In this document: piece by piece, positions 31,039 to 42,345 of the stretch
Numbering within the stretch: the first letter of the stretch is position 1
How the letters are laid out: each line of letters starts with the position of its first letter
Source: Acanthamoeba sp. SK_2022b
Taxonomy: Eukaryota > Discosea > Longamoebia > Acanthamoebidae
Reading direction: 5' to 3'
NCBI GenBank assembly: GCA_027943245.1
Contig: JANDJZ010000027.1
Span: 124,001 to 188,000, forward strand
DNA: 64,000 nt
Made by a program: the position numbers and the translations under genes
The notes under the pieces: generated by a model
The model's database searches: none
What the model saw: only the letters and a program-made list of their open reading frames with translations
Told to the model about the DNA's origin: nothing

Positions 31039-33235
31039 ATGTCGGAGAGCACATCTACGTCCACCGGGCCGAAGGGCAAGGGCAGGGCTAACGGATCTGC
31101 TTCATCGGAGAAATGGAGCTATGAGAAGATCGAGGACCTACCTGAGGAGCAGGACTACTTCGCCAAGAAGCTGCCCCAGCACCTCATGGTCGATGATCCC
31201 TCGCTCAACTGGTTTCAGAAGCCCCACACCATCACGGTGATGGCCATTGCCCTCATCGTGCTCATTTTTGGCGCCTTCACAAGGGAGGGAACAGAGACCG
31301 TTGCCAACGTAAAGTTGTACGCGGCCTCCTCCCGAGTCAATTCATCATTGCAGTTCATTATTTTTGTCTTTTACTAATTGCATCGCCCCCCGGTCACCGG
31401 CAGTGGTTTGTGCGCGGGTGCCGTTGTGTTTCTGGTGTTCTGCCTGCTGTATCTCCATGATGGCCCATTCGTTCGCCCTCACCCTGCCGTCTGGCGAGTT
31501 GTCACCGGCGTGGGCATACTCTATCTCTGTTCGCTTGTCTGGATCCTCTTCCAGGTACGCCATCTTCGCTTTCCTTCTCTCTTTGTGTTTTAAATCTTCT
31601 TTTTGCAAGTGATTTGCGCTGATGAATGAGGGGCCTGATCGGTGCTGTGGCCACAGAACGTGCATGACGTGCGTCTCTTCTTGAAGTACTTCGACCCGCG
31701 CCTGGGCGTGCCGCTTCCGGAGCGCTCGTATGCCGCCGATTGCGACCTCTACACGCCGGACGACCCCTCCTCCAACTTCCGTCACCTCATGGTATACAAA
31801 CGCCCACGCGAGCGCAGCCTCGCCACTGCCGCTCTTGATGGAGGAGGGAAGCGGAGGTGACTGACTGGTGGTTGTGGTGTGCCCCTCTAGGACACGGTGA
31901 ACGACGAGTTCGTGCTGGCGCACGTCGTGGGCTGGTTCGCCAAGACGCTGCTGCTGCGCGATGCCTACCTCTGCCTGTTCCTCTCCATCATGTTCGAGAT
32001 CTGGGAAATGACATTCCAGCACCAGCTCCCCAACTTTGCCGAGTGCTGGTGGGATCACGTGCGTCTCTCCCCGTCCTAGACACTAACACAACGTTGTGTC
32101 CAGCATGACTGAGCTAACGAGCTCGATGCGCTCCATGTCTTCATGGACAGGTCATCTTGGACATTCTGATCTGCAACAACATCGGCATCATCGTGGGCAT
32201 GATCACGTGCCGCTACCTCTTCAAGATGAAGGTGCGTTTGCTCGACCCTTTGCCGTGCGAATCTACCTCGCCAAGGGTGGCTCATGTTTCTGTCCTCTGG
32301 CGGCGCCATCCGTGTGTAGGAGTTCAACTGGACGGGCTTGTGGGCGACGAAGCAGGGCAAGATCGTGCGCTCGTTTGTGCCCACCTCGTTCGACGAGTAT
32401 CGCTGGGAGTTCCTCAAGAGCTGGAAGCGCTTCGTCAGCGTGCTCCTCCTCTGCATCGCCGTAAGTGTCCTCCGCCAGTAGTGGAGGAGTTCCACTACTG
32501 GCGGCCTTTCCCTCACGCTTTGTGTTGTCATGGACTGTCCGACCAGCCCGGTGGCTGACCGGTCCTTGTTTTCAGGTCTCCATCATCGAGCTCAACGCGT
32601 TCTACCTCAAGTACATCTTGTGGGTGCCCCCTCCCCACCCGCTCAACATCATCCGCCTCTGCCTGTGGCTCTTCATGGGCCTGCCCGCCCTCAGGGAGTA
32701 CTACCAATTCGTCTCTGACCCGTACGTGTGCCCTGCTCCCTCGAGTTCTATTGGTGTTATTGTCCAATACTCATTACTACTCTTGCTGAACATCGCCTAT
32801 CCTCCCCTCGCCTCGCCGCACAGCAAGTGCAAGAAGATGGGTTCCATGACATGGCTCTGCACGCTCGTGTTCTGTACGGAGGGACTGATATGCATCAAGT
32901 TCGGCCGTGGAATGTTCCCGGACCCGACGCCGCCCGAGGTGCGTTGATTCCCTGTTGGCTCTTTCCTTTCCTTGGCTAGTGCTGACTTGTGGACTTGGGG
33001 GGTGTTGTCGGCGTAGGTGTTCTGGCCGTGGGTCATCTTCCTGGTCGGCGGCACGCTGGCGGCGGTGATCTACTTCTACCGGAAGGAGACGCAGCAGGGC
33101 TCCTCCGGCAACGGCAATGGGAAGAGGAAGAAGGGCAAGAAGAAGGAGAGCAGCAAGGCCGCCCTGAGCGAGGCAAGTGTTGGAGAGGCCAGCAACAGCA
33201 GCAACAACAGCGGCGACAGCAAAAAGTCTCAGTAG
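31039..33235 (+). CDS. Phosphatidylserine synthase, base-exchange type (PSS1/PSS2)
   Basis: Nine or so exons. The N-terminus (MSESTSTSTGPKGKGRANGS) is disordered. FQKPHTITVMAIALIVLIFG begins a multi-span membrane domain. Key family blocks are VHDVRLFLKYFDPRLGVPLP, LLRDAYLCLFLSIMFEIWEM with [20 protein letters not shown] and ILICNNIGIIVGM, then FNWTGLWATKQGKIVRSFVP and FLKSWKRFVSVLLLCIAVSI. The E-x-x-E-x-x-F-x-H-x-L-x-N-F-x-E-C-W-W-D-x-x-x-L-D stretch is the PSS signature. It exchanges serine for the head group of PC or PE in the ER. The C-terminal tail is Lys/Ser/Asn-rich, ending NNSGDSKKSQ at 33235. About 450 aa. Confidence 0.9.
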
Positions 33236-33375
33236 CCAAACCCCCTTTCCTAAGTATACGTCTATTTTCCCCTTTTTTAAGATAGCCAGGAGTGATAGGC
33301 GAAGAGAGAGAGAGAGAGGCAGGAGCTACCGCGAAGTATGTAGAGCAAGATTTTGCTGACTCTTTACGTGCTGTG

Positions 33376-33754
33376 CTAGCACTGGAACCACTTGTCGCCA
33401 ATCTTGACGAGCACGACCTTGAGGTTGATGTTAATCGCTATCTTCTTGAGACCCTTGCTGCCCCACGAGTTGCTGGCCGCGGTAATTCCAGCGATGTGTT
33501 GCTCGGTGAGGACTGTTAAGATGAGTAGATGAGTGGGGCTCCTCGCTACGTAGTTACGTTTAAGTAAGAGGCTACGTACGGCCAGCGCTTTGGCCGCCAT
33601 TGATGCTCCTGAGGATGGTGCCGATATCGTCGTCCGCGTCGGCCGTGGCGTCAGGGGTGCCCCTGCCTGTACCCGTGGCAGTGGTGTCGGCCAGAGCCGA
33701 AGCCACCATCAGGCAGCCGAGGAGGAAGAGAGCGGCAAGAGTGATAACCTTCAT
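33376..33754 (-). CDS. Small secreted protein, unknown
   Basis: Two exons. MKVITLAALFLLGCLMVASA is a signal peptide, followed by LADTTATGTGRGTPDATADA and DDDIGTILRSINGGQSAG. After an intron (GTACGTAG...CTTAACAG) come LLTEQHIAGITAASNSWGSK and KIAININLKVVLVKIGDKWF, ending QC at 33376. About 105 aa, mature part about 85. The C-terminal half is amphipathic, Lys-rich and ends in a single Cys. No named family is recognised. It could be a secreted peptide or antimicrobial-like protein, but that is a guess. An AATAAATAAA run lies upstream at about 33893-33903. Confidence 0.65.
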
Positions 33755-33964
33755 GGGGATGGAGTGCGGAAGTATCGAGTAAAGTAACTGGGAGGCGAGG
33801 GACTTTGATGAGTTTCTGCTCCTGTCCTGCTTGGGCTTTAGTAGGTGGTTGGTGACTTGTGCTTCCACGTGCCCTTCTCTGTGGTTGGTCGCTTTTTATT
33901 TATTGGGCGCCCCTTTTTCCTTTTCTAGGCCTTTGCAGCACCAACGACATTAAATCAAAAAAAT

Positions 33965-36287
33965 TTATGGCGTAGTTGCTCGCACGGCTGAGAGGGCACC
34001 AAAGGCGGCAGCAGAGATGAGCCCGGTGGCGGGGAGGGTCACGACCCAGCTCAGTACTACGTTCAGCAGTAGTCTTGACCCACGCACGGGAGGGAAGGCA
34101 AGTCAAATGATCAGCTGCGTGCGTAAAGACAGAGGCCCGTACCGCCAATTTACGGCCTTGATACCGTCGGCGAGACCCACAGCAAACACGGAGCCCACCA
34201 CGCAATGTGTGGTCGAGGTGGGTATCTTCAGCCGAGATGCCACCAGCACGGTCATAGACGCTCCAAACTCTGCGCGATGTGACGCGTCAACAGAGTGACG
34301 TTGGCCAAGGCGGAGTGTGCAGCAAAGGGAAGGAAAGACAGGTTGCGTGTACCGATGTTGAATCCACGCGAAGGGGTGAGCTTGGTCATGTTGGTGCCGA
34401 TGGTCGACATGACTCGGTAGCCCCACATGGCCAGGCCCAGCGATATGCCCACCCCGCCCGCCAGCAAGATCCACCACGGCACAGCGTCCTAGAAGAGAGA
34501 AATTGCCGATTAGCAAAGGCTTTACATCCACAGTTATAAGGACGACGGCGCGAGTACCTGCTGGTCCACATCACCGCGAAGGTAGATCGATACGATGACC
34601 ACAAGCGGAGCGATAGCGTTTGATACGTCGTTGGCACCATGGGCGAAGCCTACACGCACCAATTTAGAGAGCAAGCTAGAGAGAGAGAGAGAGATTGCGC
34701 ATACCGCCTACACTGGCAGTAAGGATCTGCAGGAAGGAGAAGAGCTCTTCGGTCTTGGCGTCGAACGTCTCGCTGTTGCTGTACATCTCCTCGTTTCTCT
34801 TCTCGTGGTGTTGGAGCACGGAACTCTGGGTCTCGCTCTTGGGCGAGCAGCAGCGCCACAGGGAGTACTCCCTGGCCGTGAACTCGGAGAAGTTCTTCTC
34901 CAGCTCCTCCGCCATCTCCTCCACCACGTCCTCGTCATCCGAATCGAAGCTCCCCCGCCTGTTGCCCCCATGGGCATCGGCAGCAGACGTGGCGCCGTAG
35001 TGCCTGGCGCCCTGCTGCCTCGTGCCTTGGGCGGCGGTCAGAGTTTCCCTCTCGGGGTCCGCAACGCCCTCGAACGGCTCCATGTCGAGCTCGATGTCCG
35101 CCGAAAACTTGCGGGCGATGTGCGTTCGTAGCAGAGGCACGCCGACGACCCAGCAGATGGCCAGGCTGCCCAAGCCCACCCCCAGACACGAGCACACGAT
35201 CGCCCTATGCGCGCGCCATGTACGCATGCGGAGTAAGGGTGCATGCGTGCGCGTGTTGCGTGTGCATTCAAAGGTGGGCGTTACCAAAGGGGAATGTTGG
35301 CGAGCCCAAGACCAGGCGAGCCCTTGTAGATGATGAAGAAACAGAGCGAGCTCAACACGGCGCCGTAGAAGAACGGCAGGAAGCGGAACCCGAGCTCAAG
35401 CGAGTTCCTGCTCCGCAGGATGAACTGGCGCACCGTCACGAACAGGGCCCACGCCGCACTACCGGCTGCGTTGTCGTTGTCGTGTGCGGTTGAGCCCCAA
35501 GAAGAAGAACGCTGAAGCACGACGTTGACTGGCGGGAGGGGTGTACCGAGCAGAGGCGACGTGACCCAGGAGATGGCGATCTTGACGATCCGGTCCCAAT
35601 CCACCCCGGCGCTGCCCTTGGCCACCAACGTGAATCCCACGATGGCGCCGACTGCAGCCCCGCCCCCGGAGTAGCGGTAGTAGTAAGAGTGAGAAAGCGG
35701 CGGCGGGAGGAGGTGGCGGTGGTGGGGAGGTGGTACCCATGCTGTGCGTGGTGGACACGGGGAGCGAGAGGAAGGTGGCGAGCACCAGCCAAATGGCGCC
35801 TCCGATGAGGGCGGCCAGCATGCCCAGCATCAGCTCCTCGGGATCGTCCTCGTACAGCGACGGCTTGATGATTCCCTTCCGCATCGTGTCTGTGCACCAC
35901 GTAGCACATCCGCACACCATTTCGGTCAACGCAAGCGATCATGAGCAGCAAACCACAAGGGCTGCATACCTACAACGTGACTGCCCATGAGGAAGGCGCC
36001 CAGGAACTCTACGATGGACGCAATGACGACCGCTTGCCGGAGCGTGAGCACCTTTGACCCCACCGACGTCCCGAACTGCGGGAGAAAATACATAAATACA
36101 CATATTGAATATTTTTAATAGAAACAGGGCGTACAGCGTTGGCCACGTCATTGGCGCCCAGGGACCATGCCTGCGTGGTGAAGAACAGTGAGGAAAAGGG
36201 AAACAAGGGAGATCTTTCTGCATTTGAGGAACATACAAGAATGAAAGAGATGGCGGCGCCAACGATGACTATCCAAAGCAGGGCCAT
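33965..36287 (-). CDS. PiT-family phosphate transporter (SLC20 type)
   Basis: Eight or so exons from ATG 36287 (MALLWIVIVGAAISFILV). The first signature AWSLGANDVANA is followed by FGTSVGSKVLTLRQAVVIAS and IVEFLGAFLMGSHV. LMLGMLAALIGGAIWLVLAT with FLSLPVSTTHSM precedes VGAIVGFTLVAKGSAGVDWD. A large acidic cytoplasmic loop (34720-35110) separates the second signature, GFAHGANDVSNAIAPLVVIV. The end is KIPTSTTHCVVGSVFAVGLA and ATGLISAAAFGALSAVRATT. The duplicated G-A-N-D-V-x-N-A motifs and the P-x-S-T-T-H pairs define PiT symporters, which move inorganic phosphate with Na+ or H+. About 560 aa. One intron has an AT-rich core (36086-36122), another a GA run. Confidence 0.9.
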
Positions 36288-36604
36288 AGTTGCGCTGCGC
36301 GTTGTGTGCTGTAGCTAGTGCGCGGAGCGGAGAAGGAAGGAGCTGCCCTCATGCACGTCAAGACAGAGCCCAAACGCTCACGCCACAGCGCGTAGACGCC
36401 GCTCAACTCAAACAATGCGCCTCATGATTCAACGGTTGCGTGTTTTGCATTTCTGGCACCCTCGCTCCCGCTCGCCGATTGGGCCCGGCCCTTCTCGTGA
36501 CGGAACGTTCAGTCCGTGGGGAGGATCGTGCGTTTGGGCCCCATCTCTCCTTGGGCCGGCGAGCGTTGCCCCCCCCCCACTCGCGTGAACTCATAACCGT
36601 AGGT
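36288..36604. other. Promoter of the PiT gene and 3' flank of the SDR gene
   Basis: About 317 bp between two minus-strand genes, with a C10 run at 36568-36577. No gene is seen. Confidence 0.4.
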
Positions 36605-37779
36605 TCACCAGGGCTGCTCCTTGCCCTCCTGCAGGAGCTTCCCTCGCGGCCCGTCGGCCGACTGCGTGACGAGGCGCACCACGTCCTGGCCCACCTCCTC
36701 TGGCGTTCGCCACCGCGTGCCCAGCTGCACGGCACCCAATCGTGCGACAACGAGTCAACAAGCGACGAACGGGGCACACCACCAAAAGGGGGGAGAGATT
36801 ACCTGCTGCGGCAGGTCTTCAGGGACCACTCTCTTGCTCATGTCGGTCCTGACGAATCCGGGGATGAGGGCGTTGATGAGGATGTCCTCCTCGGGCTTCA
36901 CCTCAGCCGCGCTCAGGAGCGTGATGCCGTTGAGCCCGAGCTTGGCGATGGCGTATCCGCTGAGAGGAGCGGACAGGCCCGCAGTCAACATCTGAGCGGC
37001 GCGGCACAGATGAGAGGTCAGCTGCCCACCTCCACCACCACCACCCCATCATGAGAGGCAATGCGAGCATGGACGGTGGTGCGTACGCTGAGCTGGGCAA
37101 CGCCAGACGTCAGGTTTATGATGCGCCCAAAGCCGTGTTGCTTCATCAACGGCAAGCACACCTGCAGTGTTTGCAGTGTTTGTTGACAATTTGAGGAGGA
37201 GGTGAAAGTCAGTTCATGACCCGTGTGAAGAGAGCGCGCGTAACGGACCTGAATCATGCGTAGGGCGCCCGTGACATGCACCTCGAGCATGGACTGGAAG
37301 TCCTTGATGGGGATAGCGAGAGAAGACCCCTCGTGCAAATTGCCTGGAGTGGCAGCGGGTCAGGAATGCGCGCACACAGAGAACATCTGTCCAGATGCGC
37401 GGGCAGTGGGGCGCTCCCCTCACCTCCGTTGTTCACGAGGACGTCCACGCGCCCATACTTCTGGAGCACGAACGCACGGAACCGTTCCACGCTCTCGTCG
37501 CTGGAGACGTCCAGCTGGTGGTAGTCCAGCTCGCCCACCCTCTCGCCCTCTGTAAGGCGAACAAGGGGTGAGATCTTTGCCACAGCAAAGTAAGATTACT
37601 CAAAATCAAAAAGAAGAGTACACTGCACCGAGCGAAGCAACGGCAGCCTGCCCGTCAGACTCACTGCGACTGGTGAGGATAGTGATGTAATTGGACAGCT
37701 TTGCCAGTTCCCTGCACACGCCCAGGCCGATGCCTTTGTTGCCGCCCGTCACTACCGCAACTCTCTTGCCCTCTTCCAT
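36605..37779 (-). CDS. Short-chain dehydrogenase/reductase (carbonyl reductase-like)
   Basis: Five or six exons from ATG 37779 (MEEGKRVAVVTGGNKGIGLG). The NAD(P)-binding TGGNKGIG lies at the N-terminus, then LDYHQLDVSSDESVERFRAF and VDVLVNNGG. Catalytic residues are visible: Ser in GRIINLTSGVAQLS and Tyr/Lys in LSGYAIAKLGLNG (YxxxK). The end is LINALIPGFVRTDMSKRVVP and LVTQSADGPRGKLLQEGKEQ, stop at 36605. The NxxG/TGGNKGIG form and length (about 240 aa) fit classical SDRs near carbonyl reductase. NADPH use is likely; the substrate is unknown. Confidence 0.88.
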
Positions 37780-38796
37780 GTTTTGCGCTCTTTCTGTTTT
37801 GTTTTGGCAGGAATTCAGAACAAGTCGAGGGCCAAGGTATTCTGGAGGCACCAGACTTCTGCAAGATGCTCTGGTGGATGCAGTTGAGGTGTGTTAATTG
37901 TAACAAGATCTGACTCTTCTCAACCAGGATGGGCTCCTTCACAGTGAAACAGGGCACAACCAAACAGCCAGCTCCACCAACAGGGATTTGTGCTTGCTGC
38001 ACCCAATGTATTGGCCATAAGCCAACAGTGGCCACAGGACCTGCCAGAGGCATTAGCAACTGCCTTAAATCAAGTTCACTACAAAATTACCCTCCATTTT
38101 TGGGCCTAAAGATATTGCAAACTTAGAATTGGAACTTGGAATGATTGCACAAAAAAACGCCAGTTATTTTTTAACCTTTCATTTAATAATAGAGATTATT
38201 CCTTCAATGAAGAGAGCATGAGAGCATGCACCATCATGATATGTTAGATATATGTTAAATAACTCAAATTATTACTAATGGCAAGGTGCTCAAGTGTCTG
38301 CACATACAGTTTTCAATAGTAATGTAATGCCACAAATGGTGCCACCAAACAACACCTGAGAACATCATCAGTCAGTTAATCATTTTCACCAAAGCAAACA
38401 CCAAACCAGCTGACTGATTATTACACCTCTCCTCGAAATGAAAAGCACACTGCTAAACATTTAAAGCAAGGTACAATTTGCTTGGCAGAGAAAAAGGAGG
38501 GAAGTGACATACTTTTTCACTGGCCATGTGCTCTCTGTGTTGCTGGGCTGCCACTCCCACACTCGCCGCTGTCACTGCCCCTCCCTGTGCCTGTGCCTCT
38601 CTCGTCCGCCTGTCCGCAGAAAGCCTTTTCTTCGCTCTCTTTTCCCTCTGCCAAAAAGAAGAAAAGTAAAATAACGTTTCTCGGTGGCCGCAAAACCTAC
38701 CCTGTTTTCCGAACGCCCGACCCGACATTTCGCTTGCACACCCCCGACCTTTCACATTCCGCCAAAAAGATCATTGTTTTCTTCTGCACTACACTC
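37780..38796. other. 1-kb AT-rich, CpG-depleted intergenic region
   Basis: No gene is seen. From about 37830 to 38560 only two CpG dinucleotides remain, and the base composition is close to 40% GC. A 9-bp inverted repeat (ATCAGTCAG at 38367-38375, CTGACTGAT at 38410-38418) is present. The last 240 bp regain CpG and lead to the lectin gene, so its promoter may lie there. See findings. Confidence 0.6.
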
Positions 38797-40086
38797 ATGA
38801 GGCGCTGGAGGGTCAGGCCCAGGTGCGACCGAGACGATGCCCACATCGAGCTTACACCTGCACCGGACACTCCCGTCCGAGTACGCTTGCCCTCATCAAA
38901 GATTCTCCCTACCTCTGGAACGAATCTCTGTTTTGATGGGGTAGGGAGTGGTTAACGTGGAGGTTGTGGCAGAGTGGATGGGTGATCAGCCCCACCACCG
39001 GACGCACACATCCTGACACGCAGAAGTGGAACGACACACAGTTAGTGTCCTCCTACCGCTACGCTAGGTGACATGCCGCCATCTTGCTCTCCCTTTCCTG
39101 GTCCTGACCCCACCCCACAACACACAGAATCTGCGAGGTGACCGTGTGGTCGGGTGCTTACGTCAATGGCGTCCAGTGCACCTTCGAGGTCTACGACGAG
39201 TCACAGCGACAGTGGAAAACTGTCAGGGGCCAGGAGCTGCACGGCGACCACCACGCGTACGTCCTGGTAGAAGGCGCGGTTGAGTCGCGGGGAGCTCGGC
39301 TCATCTCCTATGCACTTTTCCATCAGACCTACAAAGAGAAGCTTCAAGCTGGAGCGCGGCGAGCACATCGTCTCAGTATCGGGCCGCTTCGGTATGGCTC
39401 TCAACACACCACCTCAGTCCTTAAGCCCTGGACACCCTCACGCGAAGGAGATACGCGCAGGAGGGTGGATGGACCACGTAAGCTTCACCACAAGCAAGGG
39501 CAACACGCATAACTTTGGCAGCGAGGGCAGGTCCACTTCATTCAACCACACCGCCCCTCCGAGGCACAGGTGCGCTGCGCACATAAGGCGCATGTCGCCA
39601 CGAGTGCCGTGTGCTGGTGTGCGTTGTCATGACAAACGAATCGAGTGAGCAGGGTGGTGGCGCTTGCGGGCGGAGTCGGTGGCCACCTGCACAATCTCGG
39701 CTGCACGTTCGCCCCGGGTACGCATTGCGGCCACCGATGTCCAACCCGACCCAGCACTGACCCTTTTCTCCTGGCGGCTCAACGGCACAGACTACCCTGA
39801 GACGTGGCAGCCCAGCAACCACCTCGAGTTCCCGCCAAACTTCCGTGCTGCCGTCAAAGTACGTCCTCGGCGTTTGCGTCCTGCCCTCTCGCTAGCTCGA
39901 GGGGCAAAGTCGCGCTAGACCAATCAACCAACTACATCCGTGCCGCAGGTGCTGCTGATGGCCCGCCAGTGCAATGCGGACGATATGCCGAGACACCCCG
40001 AGTCGCCGCTGCACCTCTTGCCGCCCGAGCTGTTCGACCTGCTGGTGCAGCTGCTCGCCGCCGATCCCGAGTGCTGGTTCTTTTGA
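38797..40086 (+). CDS. Jacalin-like lectin domain protein with F-box-like C-terminus
   Basis: The start is probably ATG 38797 (MRRWRVRPRCDRDDAHIELT). A beta-prism lectin follows: FDG-SGWVISPTTGRTHP, ICEVTVWSGAYVNGVQCTFE, SFKLERGEHIVSVSGRFG, GWMDHVSFTTSKGNTHNFG and VVALAGGVGGHLHNLGCTF. The S-G-x-x-V-x-x-I/V-x-F, L-x-x-G-E-x-I-x-x-x-x-G and D-x-x-x-F-x-T-x-x-G blocks are those of jacalin-like domains (mannose or galactose binding). The C-terminus reads MPRHPESPLHLLPPELFDLL-VQLLAADPECWFF and stops at 40084, resembling a truncated F-box or SOCS-type box. Several introns. The N-terminal exon before the lectin is least certain. Confidence 0.65.
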
Positions 40087-40089
40087 ATT

Positions 40090-40090
<1 letters not shown>

Positions 40091-40145
<55 letters not shown>

Positions 40146-40147
40146 CA
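40091..40147 (+). repeat. Tetranucleotide microsatellite (GCAC)14
   Basis: About 14 perfect GCAC units starting four bases after the lectin-gene stop codon, so within its 3' UTR. The Thr-His-Ala-Arg frames through it are artefacts. Confidence 0.95.
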
Positions 40148-40289
40148 GGCCTGCATAGCTGGCTGGCGATGACGGCCTGCTTTGATGTGCTCTCCTCCAC
40201 CGTATTGAGGAGTACAGTTCAGCGAGCTGTGGGGCGTGGGTTCAAGAGAAACGTGATCGAATTTTCTACAAAGGGGACAGGTTGGAGCT

Positions 40290-42145
40290 TCAGAACATGT
40301 GTTTGTTGATCTCGTGCAGGATGTCCAGGTTGACGGCATCAACTCCGAAGCCGCTCTGAGAGGCGACGCGTCGGCGTGAGGGGGGGGTCAGCTAGAGGGA
40401 GGGGAGGGGGAGAGCATACGAAGGGGTCTTCGATAAAATCCTGCACGTTGGCCAGCGTGATGAACATGAGGGTGACGAAGAACGCCGTCCCAAAGCCCGC
40501 CCACGGCCCGAACATCTGGGCCAGCAGCGCGAACTGGAACCAGTCATACAAACATGAGCGTGGGAGCAAGGAGGAGGAAGATGCGTTCGCGGTACCGAAG
40601 GCGAGATGAGGATCGGGGCGAGGGTGAGGAAGACGAAGGCATAGCCCCGCAGCGTGGAGGCCGTCCGGTAGTCGTGCAGCACCTTCAGTCTCTCGAACGC
40701 CACCATCATGAACCTGCCGACAGAAACAGTTATGTGTGTGCGGTCAGACATCTATATCTTGGAGACACTCGCCGCCACCACGGCATTCAACCACAGATGG
40801 GGAGAGGGGGAGAGAGAAAGGCGCCATGTGCCTGTGGTATTGGAGAGGTCGCGACATGAGGCCGGTGATGCCTTTGTTACGCAATCGAAGCTCCTCTTGC
40901 TTCTACTCGAGCGTTGGAGATAGATCAGCGGTGGCTGCCGATGAGCAAACACGATCCGATGGTGCACAAGGGAGATTACGATGTGGGCGTTACCTTGCTG
41001 ATGAGGTCAAAAAGGTAGTAAACACGAGTGAGCGAGCGCTTCCCTCCGTCGTGCTTGAGATAGGTCTTCATCTCCTCGAACAGGGTGATGATCAGCGCTC
41101 GCATTTCGTTGGCCATCCGCCCATGTCTGTTGAATTCCACGCGCATTTTGGCCTTCTCGGCCAGGTGCTCCCTGATGCGCCGCTCCTTGCCGGTCTCATC
41201 CGCGTCTTCGTTCTCCGAGTCCTGCGCCCTGCTCTTCTCCCGGTCCTCCATCAGCTCTTGGTACTGCTTCTCTTCGTAGTCCCTGTCCACTCCAACGAGA
41301 CGAGAAGAGACGACGCGTCAACATCAACATCACCGCCGCTGCCGCTCACTCTGGTTATCCCGACGCCTACTAAGGCACATATAGGCCCCGGAGAGCGGAT
41401 GGAAAGTGGCGTGCTTCGCGGTACCATTCCCGGTGGCACTGATACAGCGCCACAGCGGCGGACTTTAGGTCGGCCATGTCCATGAGAGCCCTGTGTGTCG
41501 CCCAACAGGTTGCACGCGTATGAGTAATGCTAAACAAACAGGAGTAGCTTTGATTGGTGCCGCTACGCTTACCGTTCTCGCCGCTGGAAGGTCCACGAGA
41601 TGCTGGCCCATGACGCACATGCACGCTACCACATCAGCGACTCGCTCAGCGCGAAACGAGAGAGAGAGAGAGAGAGACGCGCTGACGCGGTGAGTGGATG
41701 GAGCGACGAACCCGAAAGAGATGGGAAAGAAGATGCCGCTCCCAAGGAAGGTGAGAGGCATGTCGGCGACGTAGCCGTGGCTGTGGCAGAACCAGGTGGC
41801 CGCAAGCGAAAGCAGCAGAACCGCCACACCGTAGATGGTCAGCAGTGACCGGAAGGACTTGAGCAGGTACCATTTCGTGGCCGTCTGACCCGAACGCACC
41901 ACCCATTTCACTCCATTGTTTTTGTGTCGAGACAGGGCCCCTTGTACAATAACGGATTAGAAGAGGGGTACCACGTACCACAAAGACGAGGTAATCACGG
42001 TCGAGTGACTTCGTGTAGCCGCGGTACTCCTCGAGAAGGGGCTCGTGTACACCGATGAACCTGAGGTCGTGGCGTCTATGAAATCGGTGGTCCTCGGTGG
42101 TCCTCCCGTGACTCCCCAAGCCCTGCCATGTTACCTCCTCTTCAT
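40290..42145 (-). CDS. Multi-pass membrane protein, bestrophin/UPF0187-like
   Basis: From a likely ATG at 42145 (MKRR-RHDLRFIGVHEPLLEEY) the exons give SFRSLLTIYGVAVLLLSLAA (TM), MPLTFLGSGIFFPISFGFV (TM) and a TFQRREN-ALMDMADLKSAAV segment. A charged loop follows (DYEEKQYQELMEDREKSRAQ, IREHLAEKAKMRVEFNRHGR), then SLTRVYYLFDLIS, TLRGYAFVFLTLAPILIS (TM), WFQFALLAQMFGPWAGFGTA and FFVTLMFITLANVQDFIEDP. The end is VNLDILHEINKHMF (stop 40290). The closing I-E-D-P-F-x(n)-L-D-x-L-x-x-I and the R-R-E-x-A-L helix after TM2 recall bestrophin-type anion channels, but the resemblance is weak. A plasma-membrane channel-like role is only inferred. About eight exons, 5' end tentative. A (GA)n tract lies in one intron. 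Confidence 0.6.
41659..41677 (+). repeat. (GA)n tract in an intron
   Basis: On the sense (minus) strand it is (CT)n, a long pyrimidine tract shortly before a 3' splice site. Similar runs lie at 33303-33319, 34677-34693 and 53971-53983. Confidence 0.7.
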
Positions 42146-42345
42146 GATTTCCTCGAACTTTTCTTTTCTTCTAGGTGATCTTGACCTGGCACCAATGAGA
42201 GGAGCAGGCCAGTGATTCCACAGACATCCCGTCACCAGATGAGGGAGCACTCAACCAGGTTGGCTGACGGCGGAGTGGTACGTCCTCGGCAGACTGCACG
42301 CGTACATTCTGTTAGAGAAAGAAGAACCATAAAGAAAGAGCCCCG

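Noticed and set aside
37780..38560. A hidden gene in the AT-rich island
   Set aside because: Only short frames with no family features and codon use unlike any neighbour; the low CpG and AT-rich makeup argue against coding.
40091..40147. Possible CRISPR-like or protein-repeat array
   Set aside because: A plain tetranucleotide microsatellite with no spacers; eukaryotic context.
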